From contig JAZBQD010000027.1 in assembly GCA_036583965.1 (NCBI GenBank), positions 21,503,001-21,567,000 of the forward strand: a stretch of DNA of 64,000 nt, written 5' to 3'. Position 1 is the stretch's first letter. The number at the start of each line of letters is the position of its first letter. The translations under genes were made by a program, and so were the position numbers. Positions 50,001-57,200 of the stretch are shown here, piece after piece. This DNA is from Prunella strophiata (taxonomy: Eukaryota > Chordata > Aves > Passeriformes > Prunellidae). The notes under the pieces were generated by a model. That model was not told the origin of the DNA, searched no databases, and saw only the letters and a list, made by a program, of their open reading frames with translations.

Positions 50001-52035
50001 TCTGTTAGTGGGTAAGCCCTTTTGACAGAGAGCCTGGCTGAATTCCAAGAAAATACTTGGGAAATGCTGAAATCTTCTGAGTGACAAATTGCTCCTTTCA
50101 AGGAAAGCGAAAATTTCTTCCTACTTTGGTTTTTGCTGTTGTCATTCTTAATCCTACAGATTGTGGTGAAACCATCCAAAATAGTTTATTTCGATGTCTT
50201 TTGCTTAACTCCCAAATGCTTTGGGTTTCCAGCAAATGGAACTGAGCAATTTGCTTTCTGAATAATGCTGTTCACTTGCAGCTAATTCTGAAGTATCTGC
50301 AGGATTTCTTTATGTGCTTGTCTCTGGTGCAGCTACTGTAAAGATGGAAAGAAGACACCAGAGCTACCCCTGCCACTCAGAATGACATCCAGACAAAGTT
50401 TTGGCAGACAAAGTTACAGGACAACCTTTCTGTAGTGAATATTTAAATATGCTCATTTGATCCTCCCCTAGGAAGGGGTTTAAAGCCTTCCAGATGCAAT
50501 TAATGTTTTCTACCAGTTAATGTTTTCTTTGAAAAATTTCATGTTTAGTTGCAGAAAATGCTATTTCTTTTGGGTATTTCTCTCTTTAGTATGTCAATGT
50601 TTGTTCTTTTTCTTTTAATATGCCTTGACTTGAATGAAGTGTACCATATAATTAAAAGTTTCTTTGTAGATTCAAAATCGAATAAAGGATAACGTGGTGG
50701 CATTAGCCAGATTCCTTGAAAATAACATGTCTTACTGCAGAAAGGTAAGAGAAATGTTTCCCAAAATGTGTGCTTTGAGTCTGGTATTAAATTTTAAGGA
50801 TGCATTTATCTAAGAAGAGGAATGTGTGTGTGTATATATATACACACACACATACATACATATTGTATATTTATGATTGCATGATAACACTTCCCGTCAC
50901 AGCAGCATTCCTGTGACTGGAAAGCTAACTTTCCTTGCTACTGCATTTCTACTCAAAGCTCTTTTATTTTAATTTTACTTAAGATAAAGAATTTCTGGAG
51001 GTACTTGTGTCTTTCTTTTTGTGCTCATCTTGAGCAGCCTAACTACCTGTTGTGTTTTGTTTTTTTAAGTTGAAAGATCAGCTTTGCTAGTGTAATTGTT
51101 TTATTAGTGCAGCCATAGTTTATGACTATAGTTACTGGTATTTTGAATTAAAAGTCAGGATAGGTGATTTATGTTCTAAGAGCCAAGCATTTCCTGGATT
51201 TTCATGTCATTTGCTTTTTTCTTCTTTTCCTAATCTTGTCAACTACATGCAGTTGTGCATTCTTTTCAGTGCTGTCTTATATGGCATGACATTGATTTGA
51301 TTTTGTTTCAGCATTGGCTTGATCCATGTGACTGAAACCGTAATAGGCATGTTTAGTAGATAATAATACTGTGATGTATTTGATTTTCTTTAAATTGCTC
51401 TTTATTAATACAGAAAGAAAGAGAATCTCAGCTGCCAGAAGAAGAGTATCTATATCGAGAAATAAAGAAGAGCACTAAGATTGCTGTGAAGTGTTTGGAA
51501 TTGGAGCAGTGCCTGACTGAAGTCTGTCAAATTGTCTCTTCCATGTTACAAGGTATTTAGCTGTGTTACCACTTATAACCTACAGGCTGCAGGAGACTTG
51601 CAAAGCAAGGGAGAAGGCTCTTTGGTGTCTGCAAAATGCTGCATTTGATTATTTTTGTTTCTGTTTCTCATAGGGTTATACAGAAACACCAGCCCTCTCA
51701 GGAGCTTTGCAGAAAATATTTCTGTCATTGCTGGATATTTTAACAACTATTTCAGTTTATTTGCCTCGTCTTCTGCGAACAGCCCAATCCAGAAAATGCA
51801 TGTGCCTTTTATGAACTTGGATGAATTGGACTCTCTGGTTGATTCCCTTATTATGAATTTTGAACATGAACAAGGACAGCCATCTCTGCAATCTCAGATT
51901 ATTTCTAATGAAACTGCTGAGACTCAAGGAGGACAGGTTGAAACGGGTCAGGTTGAATTTGCTCAGAAATGGAATGGGATTCCAGAATGCACACAGACCC
52001 CAGAGCCTTCACCTGGTAGGATAGAATGGGTGTAA
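30987..52035 (+). CDS. KIF14: KIF14, mitotic kinesin-3-family motor (gene span, 29 coding exons)
   Basis: Twenty-nine coding exons with GT-AG borders give about 1639 codons once one base at the exon 24/25 junction is set aside (human 1648 aa). Order: a basic, Ser/Thr-rich N-terminal extension (residues 1-350, the PRC1-binding part in human); the motor, from [11 protein letters not shown] at 352; P-loop GQTGSGKS 441-448; switch I NDKSSRSH 558-565; switch II DLAGSE 597-602; the neck; an FHA domain (about 810-880, GR at 823-824); coiled-coil stalk segments ([30 protein letters not shown]); a helical tail ending GRIEWV. The start is the first in-frame ATG after an in-frame TAA at 30954, with A at -3. 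The protein drives cytokinesis with PRC1 and citron kinase at the midbody. Oddities are Cys603 after DLAGSE and the junction phase conflict. Identity is certain. Confidence 0.97.
32441..32695 (+). CDS. KIF14: KIF14 coding exon 2 (exon 3)
   Basis: Motor residues 365-450, ending in the P-loop [12 protein letters not shown]. The acceptor is TTCCATTCAG and the donor ACAC|GTAAGT (phase 2). Confidence 0.95.
34085..34172 (+). CDS. KIF14: KIF14 coding exon 3 (exon 4)
   Basis: Motor segment [20 protein letters not shown]. The acceptor is GACTGCAG and the donor CAG|GTGATA. Confidence 0.94.
35570..35668 (+). CDS. KIF14: KIF14 coding exon 4 (exon 5)
   Basis: Motor segment [20 protein letters not shown]. 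The acceptor is TTTTATTAG and the donor CAA|GTAAGT. Confidence 0.95.
36642..36694 (+). CDS. KIF14: KIF14 coding exon 5 (exon 6)
   Basis: Short exon encoding [17 protein letters not shown]. The acceptor is TCTCATCAG and the donor CAGT|GTAAGT (phase 2). Confidence 0.93.
37035..37065 (+). CDS. KIF14: KIF14 coding exon 6 (exon 7)
   Basis: A 31 bp micro-exon encoding [10 protein letters not shown] after a split Val codon. The acceptor is CCACTCTAG and the donor CAG|GTAAGA. Confidence 0.93.
37423..37530 (+). CDS. KIF14: KIF14 coding exon 7 (exon 8)
   Basis: Residues 541-576, holding switch I ([13 protein letters not shown]). The acceptor is TTTTACAG and the donor AAG|GTATTT. Confidence 0.95.
38668..38784 (+). 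CDS. KIF14: KIF14 coding exon 8 (exon 9)
   Basis: Residues 577-615, holding switch [14 protein letters not shown]. The residue after GSE is Cys where most kinesins have a basic residue. The acceptor is TTTTCAG and the donor AAG|GTAAAT. Confidence 0.95.
39406..39524 (+). CDS. KIF14: KIF14 coding exon 9 (exon 10)
   Basis: Motor segment [20 protein letters not shown] followed by [10 protein letters not shown], the conserved kinesin helix alpha-4/alpha-5 region. The donor is CTTG|GTACGT. Confidence 0.95.
39827..39999 (+). CDS. KIF14: KIF14 coding exon 10 (exon 11)
   Basis: End of the motor: [32 protein letters not shown], then the neck [10 protein letters not shown]. The acceptor is AATGAAG and the donor AGAG|GTGAGC. 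Confidence 0.95.
40339..40486 (+). CDS. KIF14: KIF14 coding exon 11 (exon 12)
   Basis: Neck coiled coil, [16 protein letters not shown] to [11 protein letters not shown]. The acceptor is CATGTAG and the donor AAAG|GTCAGG. Confidence 0.94.
40587..40650 (+). CDS. KIF14: KIF14 coding exon 12 (exon 13)
   Basis: Continues the neck coil, [20 protein letters not shown]. The acceptor is ATATTAAG and the donor CAG|GTACAT. Confidence 0.93.
40853..41037 (+). CDS. KIF14: KIF14 coding exon 13 (exon 14)
   Basis: From residue 784: [19 protein letters not shown], then the first half of the FHA domain ([18 protein letters not shown]). The donor is CATTG|GTTTGT. Confidence 0.95.
41758..41860 (+). CDS. KIF14: KIF14 coding exon 14 (exon 15)
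   Basis: Second half of the FHA domain, [20 protein letters not shown] then [10 protein letters not shown]. The acceptor is GTTTTCAG and the donor CAT|GTAAGT. Confidence 0.95.
42077..42237 (+). CDS. KIF14: KIF14 coding exon 15 (exon 16)
   Basis: [20 protein letters not shown] closes the FHA fold; [15 protein letters not shown] begins the stalk. The donor is ACACA|GTAAGT. Confidence 0.95.
43005..43152 (+). CDS. KIF14: KIF14 coding exon 16 (exon 17)
   Basis: Coiled coil [20 protein letters not shown], in the citron-kinase-binding region of human KIF14. The donor is GTG|GTGAGT, chosen over the adjacent GTGGTG because human has one residue (Leu) here. Confidence 0.94.
43783..43935 (+). CDS. KIF14: KIF14 coding exon 17 (exon 18)
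   Basis: Coiled coil [20 protein letters not shown] through [14 protein letters not shown]. The acceptor is GATATTAG and the donor CAG|GTGATT. Confidence 0.95.
44531..44657 (+). CDS. KIF14: KIF14 coding exon 18 (exon 19)
   Basis: Stalk segment [20 protein letters not shown]. The acceptor is TTTCCTCCAG and the donor ATGA|GTATGT (phase 1). Confidence 0.93.
45018..45080. repeat. Two adjacent perfect inverted repeats in KIF14 intron 19
   Basis: Hairpin 1 has 12 bp arms (45018-45029 and 45033-45044) around a 3-base loop. Hairpin 2 has 14 bp arms (45047-45060 and 45067-45080) around a 6-base loop. Only two bases separate them. Confidence 0.9.
45305..45398 (+). CDS. KIF14: KIF14 coding exon 19 (exon 20)
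   Basis: [20 protein letters not shown] aligns with human WSSMKLSMMIQEANAIS. The acceptor is CTTATTAG and the donor GCAG|GTCAGT. Confidence 0.93.
45904..46042 (+). CDS. KIF14: KIF14 coding exon 20 (exon 21)
   Basis: Encodes [20 protein letters not shown] and [10 protein letters not shown]. The acceptor is ATTCTTAG and the donor GAG|GTCAGT. Confidence 0.95.
46462..46565 (+). CDS. KIF14: KIF14 coding exon 21 (exon 22)
   Basis: Acidic segment [20 protein letters not shown]. The acceptor is CTTTTTCAG and the donor GAAG|GTAAAA. Confidence 0.93.
46991..47085 (+). CDS. KIF14: KIF14 coding exon 22 (exon 23)
   Basis: [20 protein letters not shown] matches human SRSLMKNRRISGCL. The acceptor is CTTTCTTAG and the donor ATCAG|GTACTT (phase 1). 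Confidence 0.94.
47810..48032 (+). CDS. KIF14: KIF14 coding exon 23 (exon 24)
   Basis: Tail segment [20 protein letters not shown] through [12 protein letters not shown]. The acceptor is CTTGTACAG. The donor CT|GTAAGT leaves two bases, which conflicts with the phase of the next exon. Confidence 0.92.
48181..48365 (+). CDS. KIF14: KIF14 coding exon 24 (exon 25), phase conflict at its 5' edge
   Basis: Tail segment [20 protein letters not shown] to GGYLQLLLQ, matching human FSSDRAIQSLTIQ. The best acceptor, TCTCTTGTAG at 48180, leaves two bases before TTC, but exon 24 needs one. An acceptor at 48163 (GATAG|ATCTC) would restore phase and add about six residues. Alternatively the T run at 48181-48184 has one base too many. 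Confidence 0.85.
48951..49109 (+). CDS. KIF14: KIF14 coding exon 25 (exon 26)
   Basis: [20 protein letters not shown] and [13 protein letters not shown] align with the human tail. The acceptor is GTTTCCCAG and the donor CAG|GTGAAG. Confidence 0.93.
49660..49779 (+). CDS. KIF14: KIF14 coding exon 26 (exon 27)
   Basis: [20 protein letters not shown] matches human EFMDAVCDGVGLGMKILLD. The acceptor is GTTTTAAAG and the donor GAG|GTGAGA. Confidence 0.94.
50670..50744 (+). CDS. KIF14: KIF14 coding exon 27 (exon 28)
   Basis: [20 protein letters not shown] aligns with human KTNAMGLIRSLENIF. The acceptor is TTCTTTGTAG and the donor AAG|GTAAGA. Confidence 0.92.
50822..50853. repeat. Perfect palindromic TG/TA/CA microsatellite
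   Basis: A TG repeat, a TA repeat and a CA repeat together form a 32 bp perfect palindrome in KIF14 intron 28, followed by CATA repeats to about 50863. Confidence 0.9.
51414..51552 (+). CDS. KIF14: KIF14 coding exon 28 (exon 29)
   Basis: [20 protein letters not shown] and [19 protein letters not shown]. The acceptor is TTAATACAG and the donor CAAG|GTATTT (phase 1). Confidence 0.93.
51674..52035 (+). CDS. KIF14: KIF14 coding exon 29 (exon 30, last)
   Basis: Encodes the C-terminal 120 residues, including [19 protein letters not shown] and the C-terminus PSPGRIEWV, which matches human TPSRIQWV. TAA is at 52033-52035. The acceptor is TTCTCATAG. Confidence 0.95.
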
Positions 52036-52849
52036 AATGTTATCAAGAAATTAAAGCAAACTCTTTCCTATTGCAACAGATCAAAAAGCTAAAATTTATT
52101 GCTAATATTATTATTGAGTGAGTGGTGGGAAAGTAATGTGCCATGTTTGTATAAGTACCCTATATTTCACCAAAGAAAAAAATACATTCCTAAAGAGACT
52201 GTCAAACTTCAAAATATAATTCCTTTTGTATTAATAGAAGTCTATTACTACCTAAGTTTATAAAAAGCATTTAATTTTTTTTTAATTTTTGCTTTACCTC
52301 AGCTGCATTATGATCAGTAATGCTACTGCAACTTGAAAGTGTTTTTTATGCATTTTTTTAAACAGAGCAAAAACTTTGTATTTATTTATGTAGAGGAAAA
52401 CGTGAGCTAGTAAAAGTACTTTACAGCCTTATTTGATGAATATTTTTTCAAGTGGTTTTTAGTTCATTGAAGAATCTGCACTTAAAGTATCTGTTTAATG
52501 ATGCTGTTCAAAGTGATCTGAAGTAAGTTTGTTGGGGTTTGTTGCTAGTGAGTTATCTTTTGATTGCTGAAATAATTTTCTCTACTATTCCTATTACAAT
52601 AGAAACATATCTGTTCCTAAATACATATAGATTATCCCAGGTTGTAGAGAGCTTCACAATCCACTATTTCCTTGTGCTTGTTATCATTGTTTAACATCTT
52701 ACTTTTGATCTGCTGGCTGAAGTTAACAGGAAGGATGGAAATTAATTTGCATTGGTTTTAGGAGGCCTGGTCTGAGCACAATTAACTCACAACAGTGCTG
52801 AGAAATTCATAAGGTAAAAGCCAAGGTTTTTTCCTATGCATCACATGTC
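52036..52849 (+). other. KIF14: KIF14 3' UTR and flank
   Basis: Non-coding sequence after the stop. ATTAAA at 52050-52055 is a possible poly(A) signal but very close to the stop. No canonical AATAAA stands out before the retroviral remnant, so the 3' end is unresolved. Confidence 0.5.
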
Positions 52850-53692
52850 TGTCGTGGTTTAAGCCCAGCTGGAAGCTAAGCACCACAAAGCCACTCCCTT
52901 GCATCCCCCATCAGTGGGGGAGAGTCAGAAGGGTAAAAGTGAGAAAATTCCTGGCTTGAAATATAGGCAGTTTAATAGGGAAAGCAAAAGCTGCACATAC
53001 AAGCTAAGCACAACAAGGAATTAATTCGCTGCTTCCCATGGTGTTCCCCATGGGCTGCAGGGGAGTCTCTGGTCCCATGCCTGGAGCATCTCCCCTGCTC
53101 CAGCATGGGTTTGTGGGTCCTTCCCACAGACTGCAATTCCTCATGAACTGCTCCAGTGTGGGTCCCCCCACAGAGCTACGAGTCCTGCCAACAAACCTGT
53201 TCCAGCATGCTCTCCTTTCTCCACGTGTCACCAGGTCCATGCCACGAGCCTACTCCTTCACTGGCTTGCCCTGGCTTTCCCTCTATCAGGCCCACCTGTG
53301 CCAGTGTGGGCTCCTCCATGGGCTGCATGTGAATTTCTGCTTCCACATGGACCCATCCACAGGTCCCAGTCTCTCTGACTTGTGTTCACACTGGAGTTCC
53401 AGCATGTCCAGTACAGCAGCACAGAAACAGCAGCGATGCCCTGGCCATGTGCCAGTCCCTGTGCATCACCATTGCTGTCCTCAAAATGTCCCCAAGCACA
53501 GCAGAGTGAGGGGATCAGCAGCACAACAGAGGGAAAGCAAAAAGCAGCCACAGATGAGCACTACCCTAATGTACTGTAAGGCATCAAGCCCAGGGCAAGC
53601 ACAAGAGTCTGCCCAAAGCAACCAAAGAGCAATAACAGCTGTAAATTCCATCCAACACACTCTCATCAAAGCTGTTGTCTTGAACCTTCTGA
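52850..53692 (-). mobile_element. ERV remnant: second LTR copy plus internal leader sequence
   Basis: On the plus strand it starts TGTCGTGGTTTAAGCCCAGC, paralleling the LTR that starts at 53719. The two stay similar for about 180 bp, including a TTTAATAGG block (minus-strand ATTAAA poly(A) signal at 52971-52976). It then diverges into degenerate units of about 50 bp starting CTCCAGYRTGGG (about 53095-53380). From about 53440 it looks like the untranslated leader next to the primer binding site. No gag, pol or env sequence is recognisable. The border between LTR and leader is uncertain. Confidence 0.65.
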
Positions 53693-53710
53693 GCCCCATG
53701 TTGGGCATCA
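53693..53710 (-). other. Retroviral primer binding site, tRNA-Lys1,2-like
   Basis: The minus strand reads TGATGCCCAACATGGGGC just inside the LTR that ends at 53719. It agrees at 15 of 18 positions with the tRNA-Lys1,2-type site of betaretrovirus/ERVK elements as I recall it; two of the three differences look like CpG decay. It fixes the element's orientation as minus. Confidence 0.65.
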
Positions 53711-53718
53711 AAAGGAAA

Positions 53719-54276
53719 TGTTGTGGTTTAACCCCAGCTGGCAACACAGCCCACACAGCTGCATACTCACTGCCTCCCTCTGGGACTGGGGAGAGAATTG
53801 GAAGAGTAAAAATGGGAAAAATCAGGGGCTGACATAAAGATGGTTTAATAGGAAAATCAAAAAACTGTGCATGCAAGCCAAACGAAACAAGAAGTCAATT
53901 CACTACTTCCTGTGGCCAGGCAGGTGTTCAGCCAGGAAAGCAGGGGACCATCACATATAATGGTTTCTTGGGAAGGCAAATGCCATCACTCCAAATGTTC
54001 CCTCATTCCCTTTTGTTCCCCTCTGTATACTGAACATGATGGCACATGGTCCTGAATATTGCAGCTGTGTCCTCCCCATGCATCTCCAGCCTCTTCATTG
54101 GCATGTATCAGCAGTACAAGAAGCAGAGAAGGCCTTGGCTTTTGTAACTTCACCTCAGCAATAATAATAATAAAAAAAAATCTATATTATCATCAGTGTG
54201 TTCAGGCACAAATCCAAACAATTGTTCTATTCAAGCTACCTTGAAAAAAATTACCCTGCCTAAGCCAAAATCAGCA
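53719..54276 (-). mobile_element. 5' LTR of the minus-strand ERVK-like element
   Basis: About 558 bp. The plus strand starts TGTTGTGGTTTAACCCCAGC and ends GCCAAAATCAGCA, an LTR common in bird genomes. A poly(A) signal (ATTAAA on the minus strand) lies at 53844-53849, with a decayed TATA-like site near 54025. The primer binding site lies eight bases inside. No clear target-site duplication was seen. The 264-codon plus-strand ORF running into this unit is antisense and not a gene. Confidence 0.8.
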
Positions 54277-57200
54277 GTTTCCAAGGATGGATATTCATTG
54301 CTATAATCTCTCCTTCTGAGGGAAGATGTTCAACATCTTGAGCATTTCAGTCTTTGAGGACATGTCAGGCTCTTGGAACTCTTCTATGTGAAAAGACTGC
54401 AGTAGAATTTATAATAATTTTCTTTTGAAAATTTTAGTTATAATTGCTGTTATTCAGTGATTTTGTGCTTTTCTGATGCAGAAGTGGGGAAGGTAATTAT
54501 GCTGCTCCAGTAACCTACATATGTATTTCCTAAAGACTAGTACATTGTAGTACTTTCCCAAAAGAGGTCTAGCAGTGCAGTCCTGCCACCAGAAACACAC
54601 AGCACTTTTTCTTGCAGATAATAATTTCCCCCTCACATGAGGTGTGATGCTTAATTGCTTTCTTACTGTAAAGGCCTTTGCAAGTTTGCTCAAGCGTTAA
54701 GAAAGTATATTCAGTTGTTCAGATCCTTATGCTTCAAAAATGAAGAGAAGCCTGATATATTTCTATTTGTGTGTTATTTTGTATTTGCCTGAAGTTTTTA
54801 AAATGTAGCTGGTTCTTCTGTGTTGTGTATCTAAGCATGGGAAATGTAAAGAGTAAAACTACATCATGTACCTGATCACTGGATGTTTACAACTTCAAGT
54901 GTAAATTCCTTGTTAATTTTCTTCAGTTGATTTTGAGACCTTCCTTTGTCACTGAGTGTATTGCTTTCTTGCTCAAAATATTGTAGTGTCAAAATGTGAA
55001 ATGTTATTATGAGGCATTTTCTGTAGCTCACAAGAGAAACAAACCAGAAAATTTCTTTATCTATCTAAAATTTCTTTCCTCTACCAAGACACATTAACTT
55101 CCCTCAACTAACAGTCTATCTATACACTCAGTGCTCCTGAACCTAATCTATACCTATTAATGTCAGAACAGTCAATTCAAAATCTGCTAGTCAAGATTAT
55201 GGTGTTATGTCGAGTTTTTGTTGCAAAATTACATTCGGGTGTTAGTGATTAAATTCTACCTGCTCACATGATTAATCATGTTAGCTTTTGTTCTTGTATT
55301 TAATGAGAAACATTGCTCAGAAAACATATTGAGATTTGTAGCTATGTGTATTGTTATGAGGTTTTTTTTTTCCCTTTCTATAACAGAAAACCAAGTTTTT
55401 CACAAACTTAAAGCTCAAAATGACTTTGAGTTTTTAGCACTTTGGAATCTCAGGAAGTGACCATGCAAACTAATGGGGTTTTGATAAATTTTTAACTGAG
55501 GTATTGGAAGGCCATCTTAATAATGAAATTTAGCTTTTGCAGGATTAATGAAAACGTGCCAATAACTTCCTTCTGCTCAGTTGGAGTTTGTTGTTTTGGG
55601 GTTTTTTTGCTGGTTTTTTGTTTGCTTTTTCTTCTTCTCTGTGCTAACCAACCACTGTCTAATCAATCCCTCTCTTACTCCCATTGTTAATGCACTATTT
55701 TAGAGTAAGATGTTGACAAAACCTACTTCTGCTAGTGTTTTCTTCAGCTTGGTGCCCTTGTTGCAGTTATACATCACTGAAGTGCCTCATTCCCACGGTC
55801 CATACAGTGCCCATACATCAGCAGGGAGCCAGAGCTCTCACACCGTGTTGCATTAACACATCAACACGCCTAGCTGAGGCCCCAGCCATCTGTGGATGTA
55901 ACATACCATAAGGTAAGGTGTATTTATACCTACAGGAGAGTGTATCTAGAAATTGGCAATGCCAAGGAACTGGCATCACAACCAATATTTATTAAAACAT
56001 CTTTCATTAAGTGTTATTAATGGAATTAAGATGTTTACTTCCAGCAGGTAACTGTTCATACACTCCTGCTCACTTGCACCCACATATAAAAATCCCTCAT
56101 GGCTACAAGGCTGGAGTGACAACTGTGAGCTTCTGGCTCTGAGATGGAGGCTCAGCTTGGCTTTGATGAGACTTTGATGTGCCAGGCACCTCAGCATGTA
56201 CCCTGCCTCTTTTTGGCTGCTGTTTTCTAGCTACTGTTTCTCCATCCACAGCCTACAGGTACCCGTAGAACCACTCACACACACTTACACAGACTGAACT
56301 TTTGTGGTTTGGGCTGAAACTTACTCAGCAGCTGAAGTCATGCTTCTGCTAAAAGCACCAAATTTGGTCTCCAAAGGCTTTGGGGTTATCAAATCTACAG
56401 CCTTCAGCTCCATGACACTGAAAGAAACTGTGAGTGATCAGTCAGAACATGTGGGAGGAGTGGGAAGTACTATGAAGAAATGTTTAGACACCTCACTGAG
56501 ATGTATTGTTTTCTGCAGTCATGATGAATTTAAATTTACTTTGTTATGTGTATTGATGTAATCTGTGATTTGTGGGTTGATGTGTTGGTGTGGGTTTTTC
56601 TTTTTTTTTTTTCTTTTGTTGTTGTTGTTCTTGATTTTTCTTTTCTTTTTCCTTCAGGAATTTATTCACTTTCAGGTGAAAAGTAACTGTAACTATAGGT
56701 ACTTGACCCATGGATTTAAATGACTTACATAAAAGGAGGAGGGCTTTGTTTTAATTTAAGTGTAAAGTGGGGAGACAGGGTACTCAGACTGCTGTACCTT
56801 AGTTTAATTTGAAAATGTAAAATTAAGAAAAATCTAACCAATGAAATACATTCTCTTTACAATAGAAGTCACTTTAAGAAATTAATAAGAAATAGTTATT
56901 CAGTGCCATACTTTATTTTTAAAATAGTATTAATTAATAAAAAGGCATAGTGATTCTGAGAGTACCAGTATTAGCCTGTCTTTATTGAGACACATTGTGT
57001 GTAAATGAGCTTTTAGAAGAAAGTGCAGTCTAGCTATGCTTTTTAAAGAATGTGTATTAGTCTTAGAAATTAAGGATAAATAAACTCTTCTAGTACTTGC
57101 TTGAAAATTCTAGATGAAGGAAAACAGCAAGCTGCAGTTTAGATTTAATTTGATCCAGTAATGGCATCTGCAGGCAGAAGAGGAGACTGCATCTGATTTA

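Larger units (their letters stand above)
32081..51673 (+). other. KIF14: KIF14 introns 2-29
   Basis: Twenty-eight introns from about 0.1 to 1.4 kb separate the coding exons; the largest are 32696-34084 and 34173-35569. They are AT-rich, and I recognised no LINE or LTR in them. Distinct structures are the hairpin pair at 45018-45080 and the palindrome at 50822-50853. Confidence 0.8.

Noticed and set aside
53038..53832. 264-codon plus-strand ORF near the KIF14 3' flank
   Set aside because: It runs antisense through LTR and leader sequence of the ERV remnant and starts with repeated minisatellite-like units.
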